A DNA stretch of 64,000 nucleotides from Nitrososphaerota archaeon (GCA_028867785.1 JAGWFS010000001.1:1-64000), one strand, 5' to 3'. Positions 32,753 through 42,816 are shown, numbered from the stretch's first letter. Numbers and translations are program-made. The notes: generated by a model not told the origin, from the sequence alone.

Positions 32753-33604
32753 TTGAGCAAGAAAAATACCGAGATGCCGGTTTTTGATCCCATAGAATAC
32801 AAGATAAACTCCAGAACAAACTGGAATACGGTTGCGCCGGATTATCACTATGGATGGGCAAACAAGCACGTAGGACCATTCAAGTCAACTTTAGAAGTAG
32901 TGCGAATGGCAGAAATAAATCCGCAAGATAAAGTGCTCGATATTGCATGTGGGACTGGCGTGGTATCTAGCGAGGTATCGCGCCATATTGACAAAGACGG
33001 ACTGTTGATAGGGGTTGACATGTCAAGGACTGCCCTGTCCATTGCAAGACATTCTCTGGGCAAGAGCAATATCAATTTTTTTGAGATGGATGCAGAAAAC
33101 ATGGCATTTCGTTTTACATTTGACAAGATACTGTGCCAGTATGGAATCATGTTTTTCCCAAATGTCGGCAAGGTACTGGATACTGCAAGAAAGATGCTCA
33201 AGGGCAAGATCGTCCTAGCTGTTCACGGCACAGCAGAAGACGTGCCGTATTTTAGTTCCATAATGAGGCCCGTATTGAAACACATTCCCGACATCAGGCC
33301 AGAAGGCTCGCCTAACGTGCACAGATTTGGAAATGCAACGGATTTGAAAGAGGAGCTAGAAAGGACTGGCTTTTCAGACATTACGGTTGCAAGGCATGTT
33401 TTCAGTTATGATGCAGGAACTTTTGATGAATATTGGCACGACTATATGCATTCTACTGCCAATTCCATCAGAAAAAAAATCGAAGACATGGGAAATAAGA
33501 TAGTGCAGTCAATAAAAGAAGAAGCAAGGCAGAATGTATCGGTCTACACAAGAGAAGACAGGATAATTTTTCCGTGGACTGTCATTGTGGTATCGGCATC
33601 CTGA
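32753..33604 (+). CDS. SAM-dependent methyltransferase (UbiE-like class I)
   Basis: About 283 residues from TTG 32753, or 276 from ATG 32774. The SAM site is clear: VLDIACGTGVVSSEVSR (motif I, about residues 62-78), GVDMS (motif II) and FFEMDAENMAF (motif III). The rest of the protein has no catalytic clue, so the substrate is open; small lipophilic molecules are typical for this group. Divergent from purS with 32 bp between them. Confidence 0.85.
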   Translation: MSKKNTEMPVFDPIEYKINSRTNWNTVAPDYHYGWANKHVGPFKSTLEVVRMAEINPQDKVLDIACGTGVVSSEVSRHIDKDGLLIGVDMSRTALSIARHSLGKSNINFFEMDAENMAFRFTFDKILCQYGIMFFPNVGKVLDTARKMLKGKIVLAVHGTAEDVPYFSSIMRPVLKHIPDIRPEGSPNVHRFGNATDLKEELERTGFSDITVARHVFSYDAGTFDEYWHDYMHSTANSIRKKIEDMGNKIVQSIKEEARQNVSVYTREDRIIFPWTVIVVSAS

Positions 33605-33615
33605 TGCTTAAAGTG

Positions 33616-34095
33616 TCAAGATATCCTTACTGCAATGGACTTGAAATTAGAATCATACCAGATTGTTCGTGCTTCCTTTCTTTGTGCTGAAAATCCATTA
33701 AATGCAACATGTGCAAAGCTCTTGCCTCGAATTGCACCATGCCAATGAAGCGTGTTTTTCGGTATGCATGCAATGTCACCTGCCTTTAGCATTGTCTTTG
33801 TTTCCTGTTTTATCACAGTGGTTTTGCCATGCACCCTGATTTTTTTGTACAAGACAAGTGTGCCTGTGCCTTGCGTGACTACCAGCACCTGGCTTCCCTC
33901 GTGATGATGAAGTTTTGTCTTTGCTCCGTTTTTAAATGCTGCATAGTAGACCTTTTGGTCTTTAACCCCAATGTTTTTTGAAATGTCATGCAGTATTATG
34001 CCGCCCAGAAAATAATTCCTTTTTTTAGCCAGAAGCGACTTGTCAACTGTGATCTTGTAAAAATTTTCTTTTTGCATCTTTGGGTTTTCATTCAT
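33616..34095 (-). CDS. Cupin-fold protein
   Basis: A 159-residue single cupin. Motif 1 reads KTKLHHHEGSQVLVVTQGTG (three His plus Glu/Gln) and motif 2 PKNTLHWHGAIRG, so a metal site is likely. The family covers dioxygenases, isomerases and sensors; no closer call is possible. Lies before tRNA-Thr on the other strand. Confidence 0.75.
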   Translation of the reverse strand: MNENPKMQKENFYKITVDKSLLAKKRNYFLGGIILHDISKNIGVKDQKVYYAAFKNGAKTKLHHHEGSQVLVVTQGTGTLVLYKKIRVHGKTTVIKQETKTMLKAGDIACIPKNTLHWHGAIRGKSFAHVAFNGFSAQRKEARTIWYDSNFKSIAVRIS

Positions 34096-34260
34096 ATTAT
34101 AATTAGTCGTTTCTTTTTGGACTTGAATATGCTCTGTCAGTAAGAGGACAGTTTTTCAAGATTGCATTGGGCTGGCAGATAAGACGATGCGCAGGCACAT
34201 CTTCAACCAGATTGTTGTGTAATAACATTTTAAACCACCCTCCAAATGCCAATACCTGAT

Positions 34261-34335
34261 GCCAATGTAGCTCAGCCTGGCTAGAGCATCTGACTTGTAA
34301 TCAGAAGGTCGGGGGTCCAAATCCCCTCATTGGCT
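34261..34335 (+). tRNA. tRNA-Thr (TGT anticodon)
   Basis: A 75-nt cloverleaf. Acceptor GCCAATG/CATTGGC with discriminator T, D-arm GCTCAGCCTGGCTAGAGC, anticodon stem TCTGA/TCAGA with loop CTTGTAA giving anticodon TGT, T-arm GGGGG/CCCCT around GTCCAAATC. No encoded CCA. No intron seen. Confidence 0.95.
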
Positions 34336-34417
34336 TTATCAACTAAGGTTAAAGACCTGCCATATGACGTGAAGAAAAGGTCCACTTTCAGCAATGTCTG
34401 AATGGCTGCCACAGATA

Positions 34418-35428
34418 CTAGAATTTTATCCTCGTCTTTCCCAGATATACTATCACGTCATCGCCCAGAATCTCGTCTTTTGTGGGATTTACAAGAATGT
34501 TGTTTGAGCGTTTCAAGGCCATTGCGATACAGTTTCTCTCAATCACATATGTACGCAGATCCCCATACCTTTTTCCTTTCATTGCAGGCGGAATTGGGTC
34601 TTCAAATATCTGCTGCCCCGAGTTTGAAGAGAGCAGGATTTTCATCATGTCTACAGTGCCTGGATACAGGGCGGCATGTGCCAGGAGCTTTGCTGCCATG
34701 TCTCCCTGCACTACTACCTCGTTTGCTCCGGCAAGTCGTGCGTTATCTGCGCTGTCTGACTTGAGCATCTCTGCCATGATTCGTACATTGGGATTTATTC
34801 TTCGGGCGTTCATTATGCCAAGGATCGTCTTGGCATCTATCGCGCTTGCAAGTTCTTCATTCCAGAGTTTTTCTGCCATAATTATGACCAAGTCAGCGTC
34901 TTTTACACTGACGCTCTCAAGGTCATACAGATTCAGACATGTGCCGTTAAAAAATTTAATATTCTCGATTGGGTTTTTTTCGAGCGGAGCCAAGAGTATC
35001 AGGTCTACATTCTCTTTTAGCAGAGCATTTACAATCTCCCCTGCAAGAGAATTCCAGTTACACAGGACTATGTGACCCTTGTTCCTCAACAATATCTCTC
35101 CGGCTCTTTTTCCCATGGAGTGCTGTATAAAACTAGAGGTCATTTTTGTTGTAAAGAAGCCAAGGGTTCCAATTCCTACAAGCATGAAGGCAATTGCATT
35201 AATCCTGCCGGCAAGTGTGATGACCGGCGTGTCCCCATATCCTACAGTTGTGATTGTCTGCACTACAAACCAAAGGCTGTCAAACAGGCTTTTTATTCCA
35301 GATCCCTGTACGTCGTGCTCCAGGTAATATTCCGAGAACGTACCATAGATTATCAACAATACGAGGGTTATTGCAATGCGTGCCAGGGTGCTTTCAGTCG
35401 AATACTTGATTCTTTTCATGATGACCAT
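34418..35428 (-). CDS. Potassium channel with RCK-type regulatory domain
   Basis: A 336-residue protein. Two transmembrane helices flank a pore loop with the K+ selectivity filter TTVGYGD at about residues 60-66, followed by an RCK N-like domain (GHIVLCNWNSLAGEIVNALL, in place of the usual GxGxxG) and an RCK C-like end. The modified nucleotide loop suggests a different ligand or none. Likely sets membrane potential or osmotic balance. Confidence 0.9.
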   Translation of the reverse strand: MVIMKRIKYSTESTLARIAITLVLLIIYGTFSEYYLEHDVQGSGIKSLFDSLWFVVQTITTVGYGDTPVITLAGRINAIAFMLVGIGTLGFFTTKMTSSFIQHSMGKRAGEILLRNKGHIVLCNWNSLAGEIVNALLKENVDLILLAPLEKNPIENIKFFNGTCLNLYDLESVSVKDADLVIIMAEKLWNEELASAIDAKTILGIMNARRINPNVRIMAEMLKSDSADNARLAGANEVVVQGDMAAKLLAHAALYPGTVDMMKILLSSNSGQQIFEDPIPPAMKGKRYGDLRTYVIERNCIAMALKRSNNILVNPTKDEILGDDVIVYLGKTRIKF

Positions 35429-35514
35429 GAGAACTAGGTAAAGATGAGTTTGGGATCGTAATAATTTTTATTGCCATATAAGTTGGTTTTCTGATTTATC
35501 CAAGGTCAGTTTTC

Positions 35515-35655
35515 ATGCGTTCTTGGGGCAATTCTGGGCTTGCCCGAGTAATGTTCCAGGCAGTTCTGCAGGCACGACATGCGTGTGAGGCTGAAAGTGC
35601 TTCAAGAGAAGAATACTTTTTTGAAACTTGGAAAACGACAGACAAAGTTAAGTAA
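35515..35655 (+). CDS. 46-residue hypothetical protein
   Basis: A short open frame MRSWGNSGLARVMFQAVLQ with an amphipathic helix and a charged end. ATATAAG about 35-40 nt upstream could be its TATA box. It lies 20 bp before the RAM protein gene on the same strand. No family recognised; plausible but unproven. Confidence 0.4.
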   Translation: MRSWGNSGLARVMFQAVLQARHACEAESASREEYFFETWKTTDKVK

Positions 35656-35675
35656 GTTGAGGATTTGAGAAAAAT

Positions 35676-35912
35676 ATGGAAAAGGGGTTTGTCCTAATCA
35701 ATTGCGATATTGGTGCTGAGGAATACGTGGTCGAGGAGCTAAAGCTTTTGCCACAGGTGAAAGGTGCGCACATAACATTTGGTGCCTACGACGTGGTAGC
35801 AGAGGTGCAGGCGTCCACTTCAGAAGAGTTTGATCAGACAGTATCCCGCAGGATCAGAAACATATCAAGAGTGGAGAGCACCATGACACTCAAGGTAACT
35901 GGCGCGCAGTAA
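35676..35912 (+). CDS. Stand-alone RAM (Lrp/AsnC ligand-binding) domain protein
   Basis: A 78-residue single RAM domain: KGFVLINCDIGAEEYVVEEL, then VKGAHITFGAYDVVAEV, and RRIRNISRVESTMTLKV at the end. No DNA-binding part. Same fold as the protein in the purine operon at 26447 but clearly diverged. Probably an amino-acid sensor that partners full-length Lrp proteins. Confidence 0.83.
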   Translation: MEKGFVLINCDIGAEEYVVEELKLLPQVKGAHITFGAYDVVAEVQASTSEEFDQTVSRRIRNISRVESTMTLKVTGAQ

Positions 35913-35960
35913 TTTTTGCTTCAGATAGCTTTAAAAAAACGCTAATTTGCTGATAAACAG

Positions 35961-36248
35961 TTGGAAAAAATCGATTACGAAGGAACCGTCTGGGCCATAA
36001 ACCATGGACTTCCCCAACAGTTGCTTGATCACTGTATCAAAAAATTAACGGATTATGGAATAAGAAAGGAAGACATACAGATGACGGATGCCCCAAGCGA
36101 TGTTAAGGTCGGGACGGTAGTGGTAAACGTATGGCCGTATCACTTGGATGTAGGACGTGTCAGAACAGTAAGAAATGACTCGTACATCAGCGGTAGCGTC
36201 ATGACAATAGAATTAAAAACCGATCCGGATGGAAATTACATAGGTTAG
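35961..36248 (+). CDS. Hypothetical protein, 95 residues
   Basis: An acidic small protein of alpha/beta type (WAINHGLPQQLLDHCIKKL helix, then VGTVVVNVWPYHLDVGRV strands) read from TTG 35961. No family recognised. Upstream GCTTTAAAAAA at about 35929 could be its TATA box, about 26 nt from the start. Confidence 0.65.
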   Translation: MEKIDYEGTVWAINHGLPQQLLDHCIKKLTDYGIRKEDIQMTDAPSDVKVGTVVVNVWPYHLDVGRVRTVRNDSYISGSVMTIELKTDPDGNYIG

Positions 36249-36317
36249 AACATTCCAAGCATATTCACTTTCTAGTCTTCAATAAACAATTTATTCCAGA
36301 ATACAACTAGTCGGCTT

Positions 36318-36833
36318 GTGAAGAAAAAGAAACCAGAGAAAGTCCCCAACCCAAAGAGAAATCTGCGGATTGCAATCATGGTAGGCGTAGCAATAATTGT
36401 TGCAGTCGTTGCAGTTGATTACAATCTTGACCAGGCAAATCTCAAGGGACAAAGATTTGGAAATAATCTGGCCATTATTCAGGCAGACCTTAACAACGAA
36501 ACTTCAAGTTTTGACGCCAAGCTTACAGCGTATGAAAAGGGGCAGATACCAAAGGACCAGATGCTAAACATGACGGACATGCACATTGCAAAAATGCAAA
36601 ACATTCTGACAAGATACGATAGCCTCAGCCCGCCTGAACCGTTTGTCGCATCGTTACAGCTTTTTAGATTGTCAACACAGGCACAGATAGAAAGCGATGG
36701 CGCATTAAAGGAATGGGTACAGACAGGCGACAATGCGACAAGATCAAAATCAGACCAGCTATTGCAGGAATCTTTTCAATATGAGATGAACGCACTGCAA
36801 TCATACAACAAGGCCAAGACAGGCAGCTCATAG
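36318..36833 (+). CDS. Membrane-anchored helical protein, hypothetical
   Basis: 171 residues from GTG 36318: a basic cytosolic N-terminus, one transmembrane span (IAIMVGVAIIVAVVAV, about residues 19-34), then about 130 residues of helices facing outside, predicted by charge. No enzyme motif. Its end overlaps the convergent gene by 6 bp. Confidence 0.7.
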   Translation: MKKKKPEKVPNPKRNLRIAIMVGVAIIVAVVAVDYNLDQANLKGQRFGNNLAIIQADLNNETSSFDAKLTAYEKGQIPKDQMLNMTDMHIAKMQNILTRYDSLSPPEPFVASLQLFRLSTQAQIESDGALKEWVQTGDNATRSKSDQLLQESFQYEMNALQSYNKAKTGSS

Positions 36834-37280
36834 CAGACCAAGTGCCTGAAGAGGATCTAGTATTTTTCCAACCTGGTTCTGCACTGCATTTTTTTCAAGC
36901 TCGACAGGGGGAGAAAGCACAATGCGCAGTGTTATACTTAGCATATCGCTATCAGTATGAGATACAGTGATTTTATACTGATTCATGCCCCTGCCAGAGA
37001 TAAAGTCTATCCAGTAATCCAAGCGCGTTTTTACGTCATCTAGCTGTCGTGCCAGATAGTCCAGATGCATATCTCGCCCGTCAAAGATTCCAAATTTTAA
37101 CATCGGAATCATAAGATATCCGCTTGCTATCTTGTCATGTCTTTTGTGCATCTGGTCAATTATCTCGTCTGCTTTTTCTTCTGGATAGATGTTACCGTAT
37201 TCGGGGGCAAAATAGCCCACCAGATTCTTTTTCTTGTCATATATTTTGAAATAATGGCCGTCTCGCTCTATCTTCCACAT
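36828..37280 (-). CDS. Hypothetical protein, 150 residues
   Basis: A soluble alpha/beta protein starting MWKIERDGHYFKIYDKKKNLVG, which reads like a small beta-sheet domain, then a helical middle and a terminal beta region. No recognised family. Upstream on the same strand is a 39-residue zinc-ribbon gene. Confidence 0.65.
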   Translation of the reverse strand: MWKIERDGHYFKIYDKKKNLVGYFAPEYGNIYPEEKADEIIDQMHKRHDKIASGYLMIPMLKFGIFDGRDMHLDYLARQLDDVKTRLDYWIDFISGRGMNQYKITVSHTDSDMLSITLRIVLSPPVELEKNAVQNQVGKILDPLQALGLL

Positions 37281-37308
37281 TATGTTTTATTTGAAAACAA
37301 CCTGTTGA

Positions 37309-37428
37309 TTAGGATATGGAAATAGAATTGAGACATTTGCCACAAAAATAGCCCTTTCCGGTGTCGAACAAGGTAGAGTTTTTGCATTGCGGGCATTCCC
37401 TATTGATGCGGTTAATTTCAATCGGCAT
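37309..37428 (-). CDS. 39-residue zinc-ribbon mini-protein
   Basis: Reads MPIEINRINRECPQCKNS then FDTGKGYFCGKCLN. Two C-x2-C pairs separated by 13-16 residues form a single complete zinc ribbon with little else. It lies 28 bp upstream of the 150-residue hypothetical gene, so they may share a transcript. Function unknown. Confidence 0.6.
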   Translation of the reverse strand: MPIEINRINRECPQCKNSTLFDTGKGYFCGKCLNSISIS

Positions 37429-37529
37429 AGGTATCCATTATTGTTTTTCTACAAAAGAAACGAGGTCAAATAATATTTGCAATGTCTCTAAAATCAAACA
37501 TTATAAAGAATAGAAAGCAATCCTAGTTT

Positions 37530-37811
37530 GTGATTTCTGAATCAACCCGGAGCTTCATTGACAGTCTTGTCGACTATTACATAAGTGAATCTGGGTCATA
37601 CAGGCAGATGGCAAAGTCGTACGCAGAGGAAGTGGGGGACATACCGTCGGCTACCTTTGGAATCATACTTGGCTCGATATATTCTGCATTTATCCAGTCA
37701 TATACAAACCAGCAGCAAAAGCCGTCTCTAGAGGACATTCAGGAGTTTACGCATATTGTTAAAAAAAGAGCCGCCCAGATTAAGCGCAGCGTACTTGATG
37801 CCAAAGTCTAG
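37530..37811 (+). CDS. Hypothetical helical protein, 93 residues
   Basis: An all-helical small protein (ESTRSFIDSLVDYYISESGS, then FGIILGSIYSAFIQSYTNQ) read from TTG/GTG-type start at 37530. No family recognised. Independent single gene between a zinc-ribbon gene on the other strand and the DUF192 gene. Confidence 0.65.
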   Translation: MISESTRSFIDSLVDYYISESGSYRQMAKSYAEEVGDIPSATFGIILGSIYSAFIQSYTNQQQKPSLEDIQEFTHIVKKRAAQIKRSVLDAKV

Positions 37812-37877
37812 AGTTCTCTGCATCGCAGGGAAAAACAATTCAAGCTTTTTAATACACTGGCAGAAAGATACCAAAAC

Positions 37878-38726
37878 ATGCCGAGCATGAAAACATTGTT
37901 TGTCTGCCTTGTGTTCACAGTTGCATTATTGTCGGTGAACGGATACCCAATACAAAAACAGACGCAGAATTACAGTGCATTTGCGCAGCCATCTGGAAAC
38001 AATGCCGCAAATACACAATCCTTTGAAAACACCTTGCCAGTTCCAGACTGGATCAAAAACGATACAGGTCTTTGGACAAAAGGAAAGATTGACGATTCCC
38101 AGTTTATGTTAGGTATTAGATATCTTGTTGCAAACAACATCATGTATCTTCCTCCCCAATATGTCAACTCGGATTTGCAAAGGCCCATCCCCTCATGGGT
38201 GAAAGACGTTGCCACATGGTGGGTAAACGGTAACGTTTCAGATTATGACTTTCTGTCAGACGTGCAATATCTCGTAGGCAGCGGAGAGATCAAGCTTGAG
38301 CCTGACGAAAACAAGACTGCAGGCCAAGACTCTGACATGCTGTTAAATAATTTTCCAAGTGGCAGGATAAAGATAGACAATACCGTACTTGATGTCCAGA
38401 TTGCCGATACCCCAGACAGGATGACTGAAGGATTGCAATTTCAAAAACAACTTTCATACAACCAGGGGATGATCTTCGTATTTCCGCAGCCGCAGATAGT
38501 TGCAATGTGGATGAAAGACATGCAGTTCCCGCTTGACATGATCTGGTTTGACAACAGCGGAAATGTTGTGCACATTGAAAAAGATTTGCCCCCGTGCAGC
38601 AACAACCAACCATGCCCGACATACGACGGAGACAGGCAGAGCACAAGATATGTTCTTGAAGTCACTGCAGGATTTGTGGGCAAGTTTAACGTCACAGAAG
38701 GATCAAAACTTACCATGTCAGGATAG
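37878..38726 (+). CDS. Secreted DUF192 protein with tryptophan-rich repeats
   Basis: 282 residues: signal peptide (1-25), then two copies of a about 35-residue repeat of the form P-x-W-I/V-K-x-x-x-x-x-W-x-x-G-x-I/V-x-D-x-x-F (about 54-90 and 97-133), then a DUF192 domain (about 160-282) with MTEGLQFQKQLSYNQGMIFVF and the MWMKDMQFPLDMIW core. DUF192 proteins are small extracytoplasmic beta-barrels of unknown role. The repeats recur in the protein at 48950. Confidence 0.83.
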   Translation: MPSMKTLFVCLVFTVALLSVNGYPIQKQTQNYSAFAQPSGNNAANTQSFENTLPVPDWIKNDTGLWTKGKIDDSQFMLGIRYLVANNIMYLPPQYVNSDLQRPIPSWVKDVATWWVNGNVSDYDFLSDVQYLVGSGEIKLEPDENKTAGQDSDMLLNNFPSGRIKIDNTVLDVQIADTPDRMTEGLQFQKQLSYNQGMIFVFPQPQIVAMWMKDMQFPLDMIWFDNSGNVVHIEKDLPPCSNNQPCPTYDGDRQSTRYVLEVTAGFVGKFNVTEGSKLTMSG

Positions 38727-38812
38727 CAGATGCGCGTGTTTGTCAGGGACTGGCTGTTTTGCAATGGTTTTTGCAGCATACAGATAAATCCCAACATATT
38801 GAATCATAACGC

Positions 38813-39133
38813 ATGTCTGAGATTGTACAATACCAGATTCAGCAGCTAGTTGACAATGGTCAAACAGTGCAGCTTACTCTAGTTGAAGACGTGCAGACAG
38901 AGCCGGTCTCGCAAAAGCAGCTCATGCTTGAGGCAATCAATAAAAAGCTAGACCCCGAGCTCAAGGACCAGATTCTTCCATTTTTAGAGGCCATACTTCA
39001 AGCCCAGCCAACCATTGCAATCAAGAGCTATGCCCAGACTGCAATAACAATAACCATGCCAAAGCGCAGGTATGAGAGGATGGGGAGCCCGCAGGTAGGA
39101 CAGAGACTTGAGATCAACATCAAGAAAGTCTAG
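38813..39133 (+). CDS. Hypothetical protein, 106 residues
   Basis: A soluble protein with a helical middle ([17 protein letters not shown]) and a beta-type end rich in Lys/Arg. No family recognised. Its end overlaps the convergent DUF255 gene by 4 bp. Confidence 0.65.
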   Translation: MSEIVQYQIQQLVDNGQTVQLTLVEDVQTEPVSQKQLMLEAINKKLDPELKDQILPFLEAILQAQPTIAIKSYAQTAITITMPKRRYERMGSPQVGQRLEINIKKV

Positions 39134-41169
39134 ACTAGTTTTTCCACTTCTTCAATTGTTTCAAGCGGCAGGGAGCACGTAAAATCCTTGCATACGTAGA
39201 CGCGTGTCTTGGTTTCATCAAATTCCTTTCCTGAGAAAAACGGCAGTGTCTGGAGATCCTTGAGGTTTGTCGGGCTTTCAACATTTACAAGTATTGATTC
39301 TGGAAGGAATTTTTTTTCAAGATATGAGCACAGTTCCTTGTTTGAATGATTTACCATTGTTATCTCGGTTGGTTTTTTCAGGTACATGTAGATGACGTTT
39401 AGCAATTGCCCAAAACCAAATGGGTTTTCAGCAGCCATAGTAGAGAGCGATTCCATCACCTTCAAAGATGTGTCAAGATATCTCTTGTCTTGTGTGACAT
39501 GGTACAGCCTCAGCAACGCCCCTGCAGCCACAGAGTTTCCAGAAGGCATGGACAGGTCGTAGATGCTCTTTGTTCTGACAATCAGCTTTTCATGGTTGTC
39601 TGCTGTAAAGTAGAAGTTTTTTTCTGATTCGTCCCAGAAATGTTCAATCAAATAATTTGCGTAATGCACTGCAAGATCAAGATATTTTCTGGTCGGTCTT
39701 ACCTCGAAATAATCAACAAGCGCGTTTACAAAATAGGCATAATCGTCAAGATATGCCCTAAGCTTTGCGTGTCCGTCCTTGTATGTATGCAGTATCTCCC
39801 CATCTCGAGTCATCTTTTGCTCTATGAACTTGATGCAGTTTTCTGCAGCCCCGAGAAATCGCTTATCCCTTGTGACGCGGTATCCCCGCAGGAAGCCGGT
39901 TATCATCAGAGCATTCCAGCCAGCAAGGACCTTGTCATCCCTTCCAGGCCTGATTCGTTTGTCTCTTGCCTCCAAAAGTTTTGTCTTGCTTCTTTCAATG
40001 ATCTCTTTGGCCTCAGACTCGGTCTTGCCGAACTGAAATGCCGCTGATGAGAGATTCATGCTGTTATACAGTATAGTACTTCCCTCAAAATTTCCCCCGT
40101 CTGTTACGTCATAGTACAGGCAAAACAGGTCAGAATCTGCTCCAAGTATTTTTTGTACCTCGCTTTTTTTCCACACATAGTATTTGCCTTCTTCTCCTTC
40201 CGAATCTGCATCCTGTGCAGAATAAAACCCGCCATCAGGCGAGGTCATCTCTCTTAGGATGTAATCCAGCGTTCTGTTTATCACCTCAATATATCTCGGA
40301 TCCTTTGTTATCTGGTATGCTTCTGCATACACTACAGGAAGCAGTGCGTTGTCATAGAGCATCTTTTCAAAATGTGGCACGAGCCATCTCGAGTCGGTAG
40401 AATACCTGTGAAATCCCCCGCCAACCTGATCACATATTCCTCCATTTGCCATCCTAGTCAGGGTTCGCAATACAAATTCCTGAAACTTAGATATTCCAGA
40501 GAGTTTGGAATATCGTAGCATAAATGAAAGATTTGCGGCATTTGGGAATTTTGGAGCGTGTCCAAATCCGCCATTTGTTGGATCACCAAGCGAGAGAAGA
40601 TTCATTGCAGCTTCATCAAGTACGGATTTTTCCAGTTTGGAGGGTTGCGAGATAGATTCGGTCTTTTGCAACGCGTTGACGAAATTTTCAGCAGCTGCCT
40701 CAACATCACGAGGTTTTTCCTTCCAAGCCTGTGCAAGCTGTCTGACAATGCTTCCAAATCCAGGTCGCCCATAGCTGTCAAGTGGAGGAAAATACGTACC
40801 TACGTAAAACGGCCTCTGGTCTGGAGTAAGAAAGACACTGAGTGGCCATCCACCGTTTCCAGTGTTTAGCTGACACACCTTTTGGTAAATGTCATCAATG
40901 TCAGGTCTTTCCTCCCTGTCCACTTTGATATTGACAAAATTTTCGTTCATTGCCTGTGCGATCTCTTCATTTTCAAAAGATTCGTGCGCCATGACATGAC
41001 ACCAGTGGCATGCGCTGTAACCCACGCTGAGAAATATCGGCTTGTTCTCATCTTTTGCCTTTTTTAGTGCCTCATCGCACCATGCATACCACTTTACAGG
41101 GTTGTAGGCATGCTGCAAAAGGTACGGACTTGATTCATGAACCAGATGATTGGCCTCCACAATGTCCAA
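39130..41169 (-). CDS. Thioredoxin-fold/DUF255 protein (YyaL/SSP411-like)
   Basis: A 679-residue cytosolic protein. The N-terminal thioredoxin-like DUF255 domain has [17 protein letters not shown] and the motif [14 protein letters not shown] (about residues 50-63). After about residue 180 an (alpha/alpha)6-barrel like that of glycosidases/epimerases follows ([25 protein letters not shown]). This two-domain build is the YyaL/spermatogenesis-associated-20 family; activity unproven, possibly a sugar epimerase/isomerase under redox control. Confidence 0.9.
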   Translation of the reverse strand: MDIVEANHLVHESSPYLLQHAYNPVKWYAWCDEALKKAKDENKPIFLSVGYSACHWCHVMAHESFENEEIAQAMNENFVNIKVDREERPDIDDIYQKVCQLNTGNGGWPLSVFLTPDQRPFYVGTYFPPLDSYGRPGFGSIVRQLAQAWKEKPRDVEAAAENFVNALQKTESISQPSKLEKSVLDEAAMNLLSLGDPTNGGFGHAPKFPNAANLSFMLRYSKLSGISKFQEFVLRTLTRMANGGICDQVGGGFHRYSTDSRWLVPHFEKMLYDNALLPVVYAEAYQITKDPRYIEVINRTLDYILREMTSPDGGFYSAQDADSEGEEGKYYVWKKSEVQKILGADSDLFCLYYDVTDGGNFEGSTILYNSMNLSSAAFQFGKTESEAKEIIERSKTKLLEARDKRIRPGRDDKVLAGWNALMITGFLRGYRVTRDKRFLGAAENCIKFIEQKMTRDGEILHTYKDGHAKLRAYLDDYAYFVNALVDYFEVRPTRKYLDLAVHYANYLIEHFWDESEKNFYFTADNHEKLIVRTKSIYDLSMPSGNSVAAGALLRLYHVTQDKRYLDTSLKVMESLSTMAAENPFGFGQLLNVIYMYLKKPTEITMVNHSNKELCSYLEKKFLPESILVNVESPTNLKDLQTLPFFSGKEFDETKTRVYVCKDFTCSLPLETIEEVEKLV

Positions 41170-41253
41170 GAGATGAAAATGACTATTTGTATTGTTCCAT
41201 GGTTGTTTTGGAATTTTTTCAAATATTAAATAGCAGCGAAAATCCCTTCAGGT

Positions 41254-41406
41254 ATGAACTGTAAGCGTTGCCATCACACAGATGCTGCGCATGAACATTC
41301 AAGCAAAAGTCATTCGGTCATAAAAGCTGGCAAGTGCATCATACCGAATTGCTCATGCAGACAGTATCTTGATCCAATAGACGAGATTGACGAGGAACTA
41401 ATCTAA
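41254..41406 (+). CDS. 50-residue Cys/His-rich protein
   Basis: Reads MNCKRCHHTDAAHEHSSKSH then GKCIIPNCSCRQYLDPI and an acidic end. Five Cys and several His suggest a metal-binding mini-protein. TATTAAATAG at about 41224-41233 is a good TATA box at about 25 nt from the ATG, so it should be leaderless. Divergent from the DUF255 gene. No family name known to me. Confidence 0.55.
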   Translation: MNCKRCHHTDAAHEHSSKSHSVIKAGKCIIPNCSCRQYLDPIDEIDEELI

Positions 41407-41409
41407 AAC

Positions 41410-42732
41410 CTACTTGCTTGCCGCTGTAATTCCTATTGTCTCGTTCAGGTCGACAGTTTTTGAGGCACCCGTCGTATTACCACTGTTTGGCTGAATAGTT
41501 TGACTCGAGGCGCCAACAATTATCTTTCCAGTCATCCATGGATGGACCATGCAAAAGTACTGGTAGGTTCCCGCTTTGGTGAATGCAGGTGTTGTGTATG
41601 TGGTACCAGATTTTATCATGGCGCTGTCCCAGATAGTTCCAACTGACGTATCTGACTCGTTTCCGTCATAATATGTTGCAGTATGTGCAGCATTGTCAGC
41701 ATTTGTCCAAGTTACAGTATCTCCAACATTGACGTTTACAACTTGTGGGTTGAAACAGGTTGTTGCACTGCACTTTCCAGCTGTAGCGCTTGCGCCCTTG
41801 GCAATTGTTACTGTTGTACCAGACGATGTGTTTGCAGTTGTTGCATTCAGACTTGTTTGTGGCAACACATTGGTTTTGTTTGTGCTTGCAACCGTGACTG
41901 CAGTCATGTTTGCTGCGGACGCTGTCTTGTTGTTTGTCATTGTTTGATTATTTACCATGGCAGCTGAACCAGAGTGCATCAGCGGTACGACCGCAGTTGC
42001 ATTGGTGCTGTTTGCAAGTTGTGCGGCCTTTTGGGCCTCTTCTGCAGCAGCAATTTGCGCCATGCTTGTTTGGTTGTCTGCCAGGGATACAAAATAGGAC
42101 ATCGGTGGAATCGAGCTGGTAATCATTTTCAGATCATCCTTGAAAGAGTCGGTAAAAATTAAAACCTGTATAGGCTGCCCCTGCAGATTGTCTTCCTGTT
42201 GTTTCTGATAATCTGTGGCGTTGGCAAGCAAGTCCTCGTGTATTCCCATTGTCAGCTTGTGCCCAACTGGCATGGATGGATCATACAAGATTACGTTGTA
42301 CCCTAGCGGTGGAACCTTGAGGAATACCTCTGCATTGGCCATCAGGTCAAGATTATGACTGCGTGTAGCATTAAAGGCCAATACCTGAATCGTGTTTCCG
42401 GTATTCTGCTTTGCGTCCTCATCTCTCATGGCTTGTGCCTCATCAAATGTGTCTGCATGATCAAGCAACTTTAGTTTAGAGCCAACAGGCTGCGAAACGT
42501 CAAGCGCGACAATGTTGTATCCTGCCTTGGGGGTCATGGCATCCACTTCTTGCCCGGCCATGATATTAGTGGAATAGTGCCAGTCGTCACCTATTGCCCA
42601 CACGAGCAGGGCAATTATTACCAGAAATACAGAAATCACAATCATCGCAAAGCCCACCTTTCTATAGTTATGCGGATTCTTCTCTTTCACAACAGGTTTT
42701 GGATTGTTTGCAGGCTCTGGCGGGGCAGACAT
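41410..42732 (-). CDS. Membrane-anchored plastocyanin-like copper protein
   Basis: 440 residues: cytosolic N-terminus, one transmembrane span (about 27-47), a 200-residue extracytoplasmic region with two related segments (TPKAGYNIVALDVSQPVGSKL and PPLGYNVILYDPSMPVGHKL), an Asn/Thr-rich linker, and a cupredoxin domain at about 310-405. Copper ligands are the His of NAAHTATYY and the Cys, His and Met of YFCMVHPWMTGK. Ammonia-oxidising archaea use many such blue-copper proteins as electron carriers. Confidence 0.9.
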   Translation of the reverse strand: MSAPPEPANNPKPVVKEKNPHNYRKVGFAMIVISVFLVIIALLVWAIGDDWHYSTNIMAGQEVDAMTPKAGYNIVALDVSQPVGSKLKLLDHADTFDEAQAMRDEDAKQNTGNTIQVLAFNATRSHNLDLMANAEVFLKVPPLGYNVILYDPSMPVGHKLTMGIHEDLLANATDYQKQQEDNLQGQPIQVLIFTDSFKDDLKMITSSIPPMSYFVSLADNQTSMAQIAAAEEAQKAAQLANSTNATAVVPLMHSGSAAMVNNQTMTNNKTASAANMTAVTVASTNKTNVLPQTSLNATTANTSSGTTVTIAKGASATAGKCSATTCFNPQVVNVNVGDTVTWTNADNAAHTATYYDGNESDTSVGTIWDSAMIKSGTTYTTPAFTKAGTYQYFCMVHPWMTGKIIVGASSQTIQPNSGNTTGASKTVDLNETIGITAASK

Positions 42733-42816
42733 TTGTTGTCCAAAAAATATCGGCTGAATTTAATCTTTATTAATAAACCACCAAGCCTCCAGACTGGATG
42801 GGTTCTGGTTTTATTC

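Noticed and set aside
32721-32879. 53-residue N-terminal extension of PurS
   Set aside because: It lies antisense to the methyltransferase start and is absent from the family.
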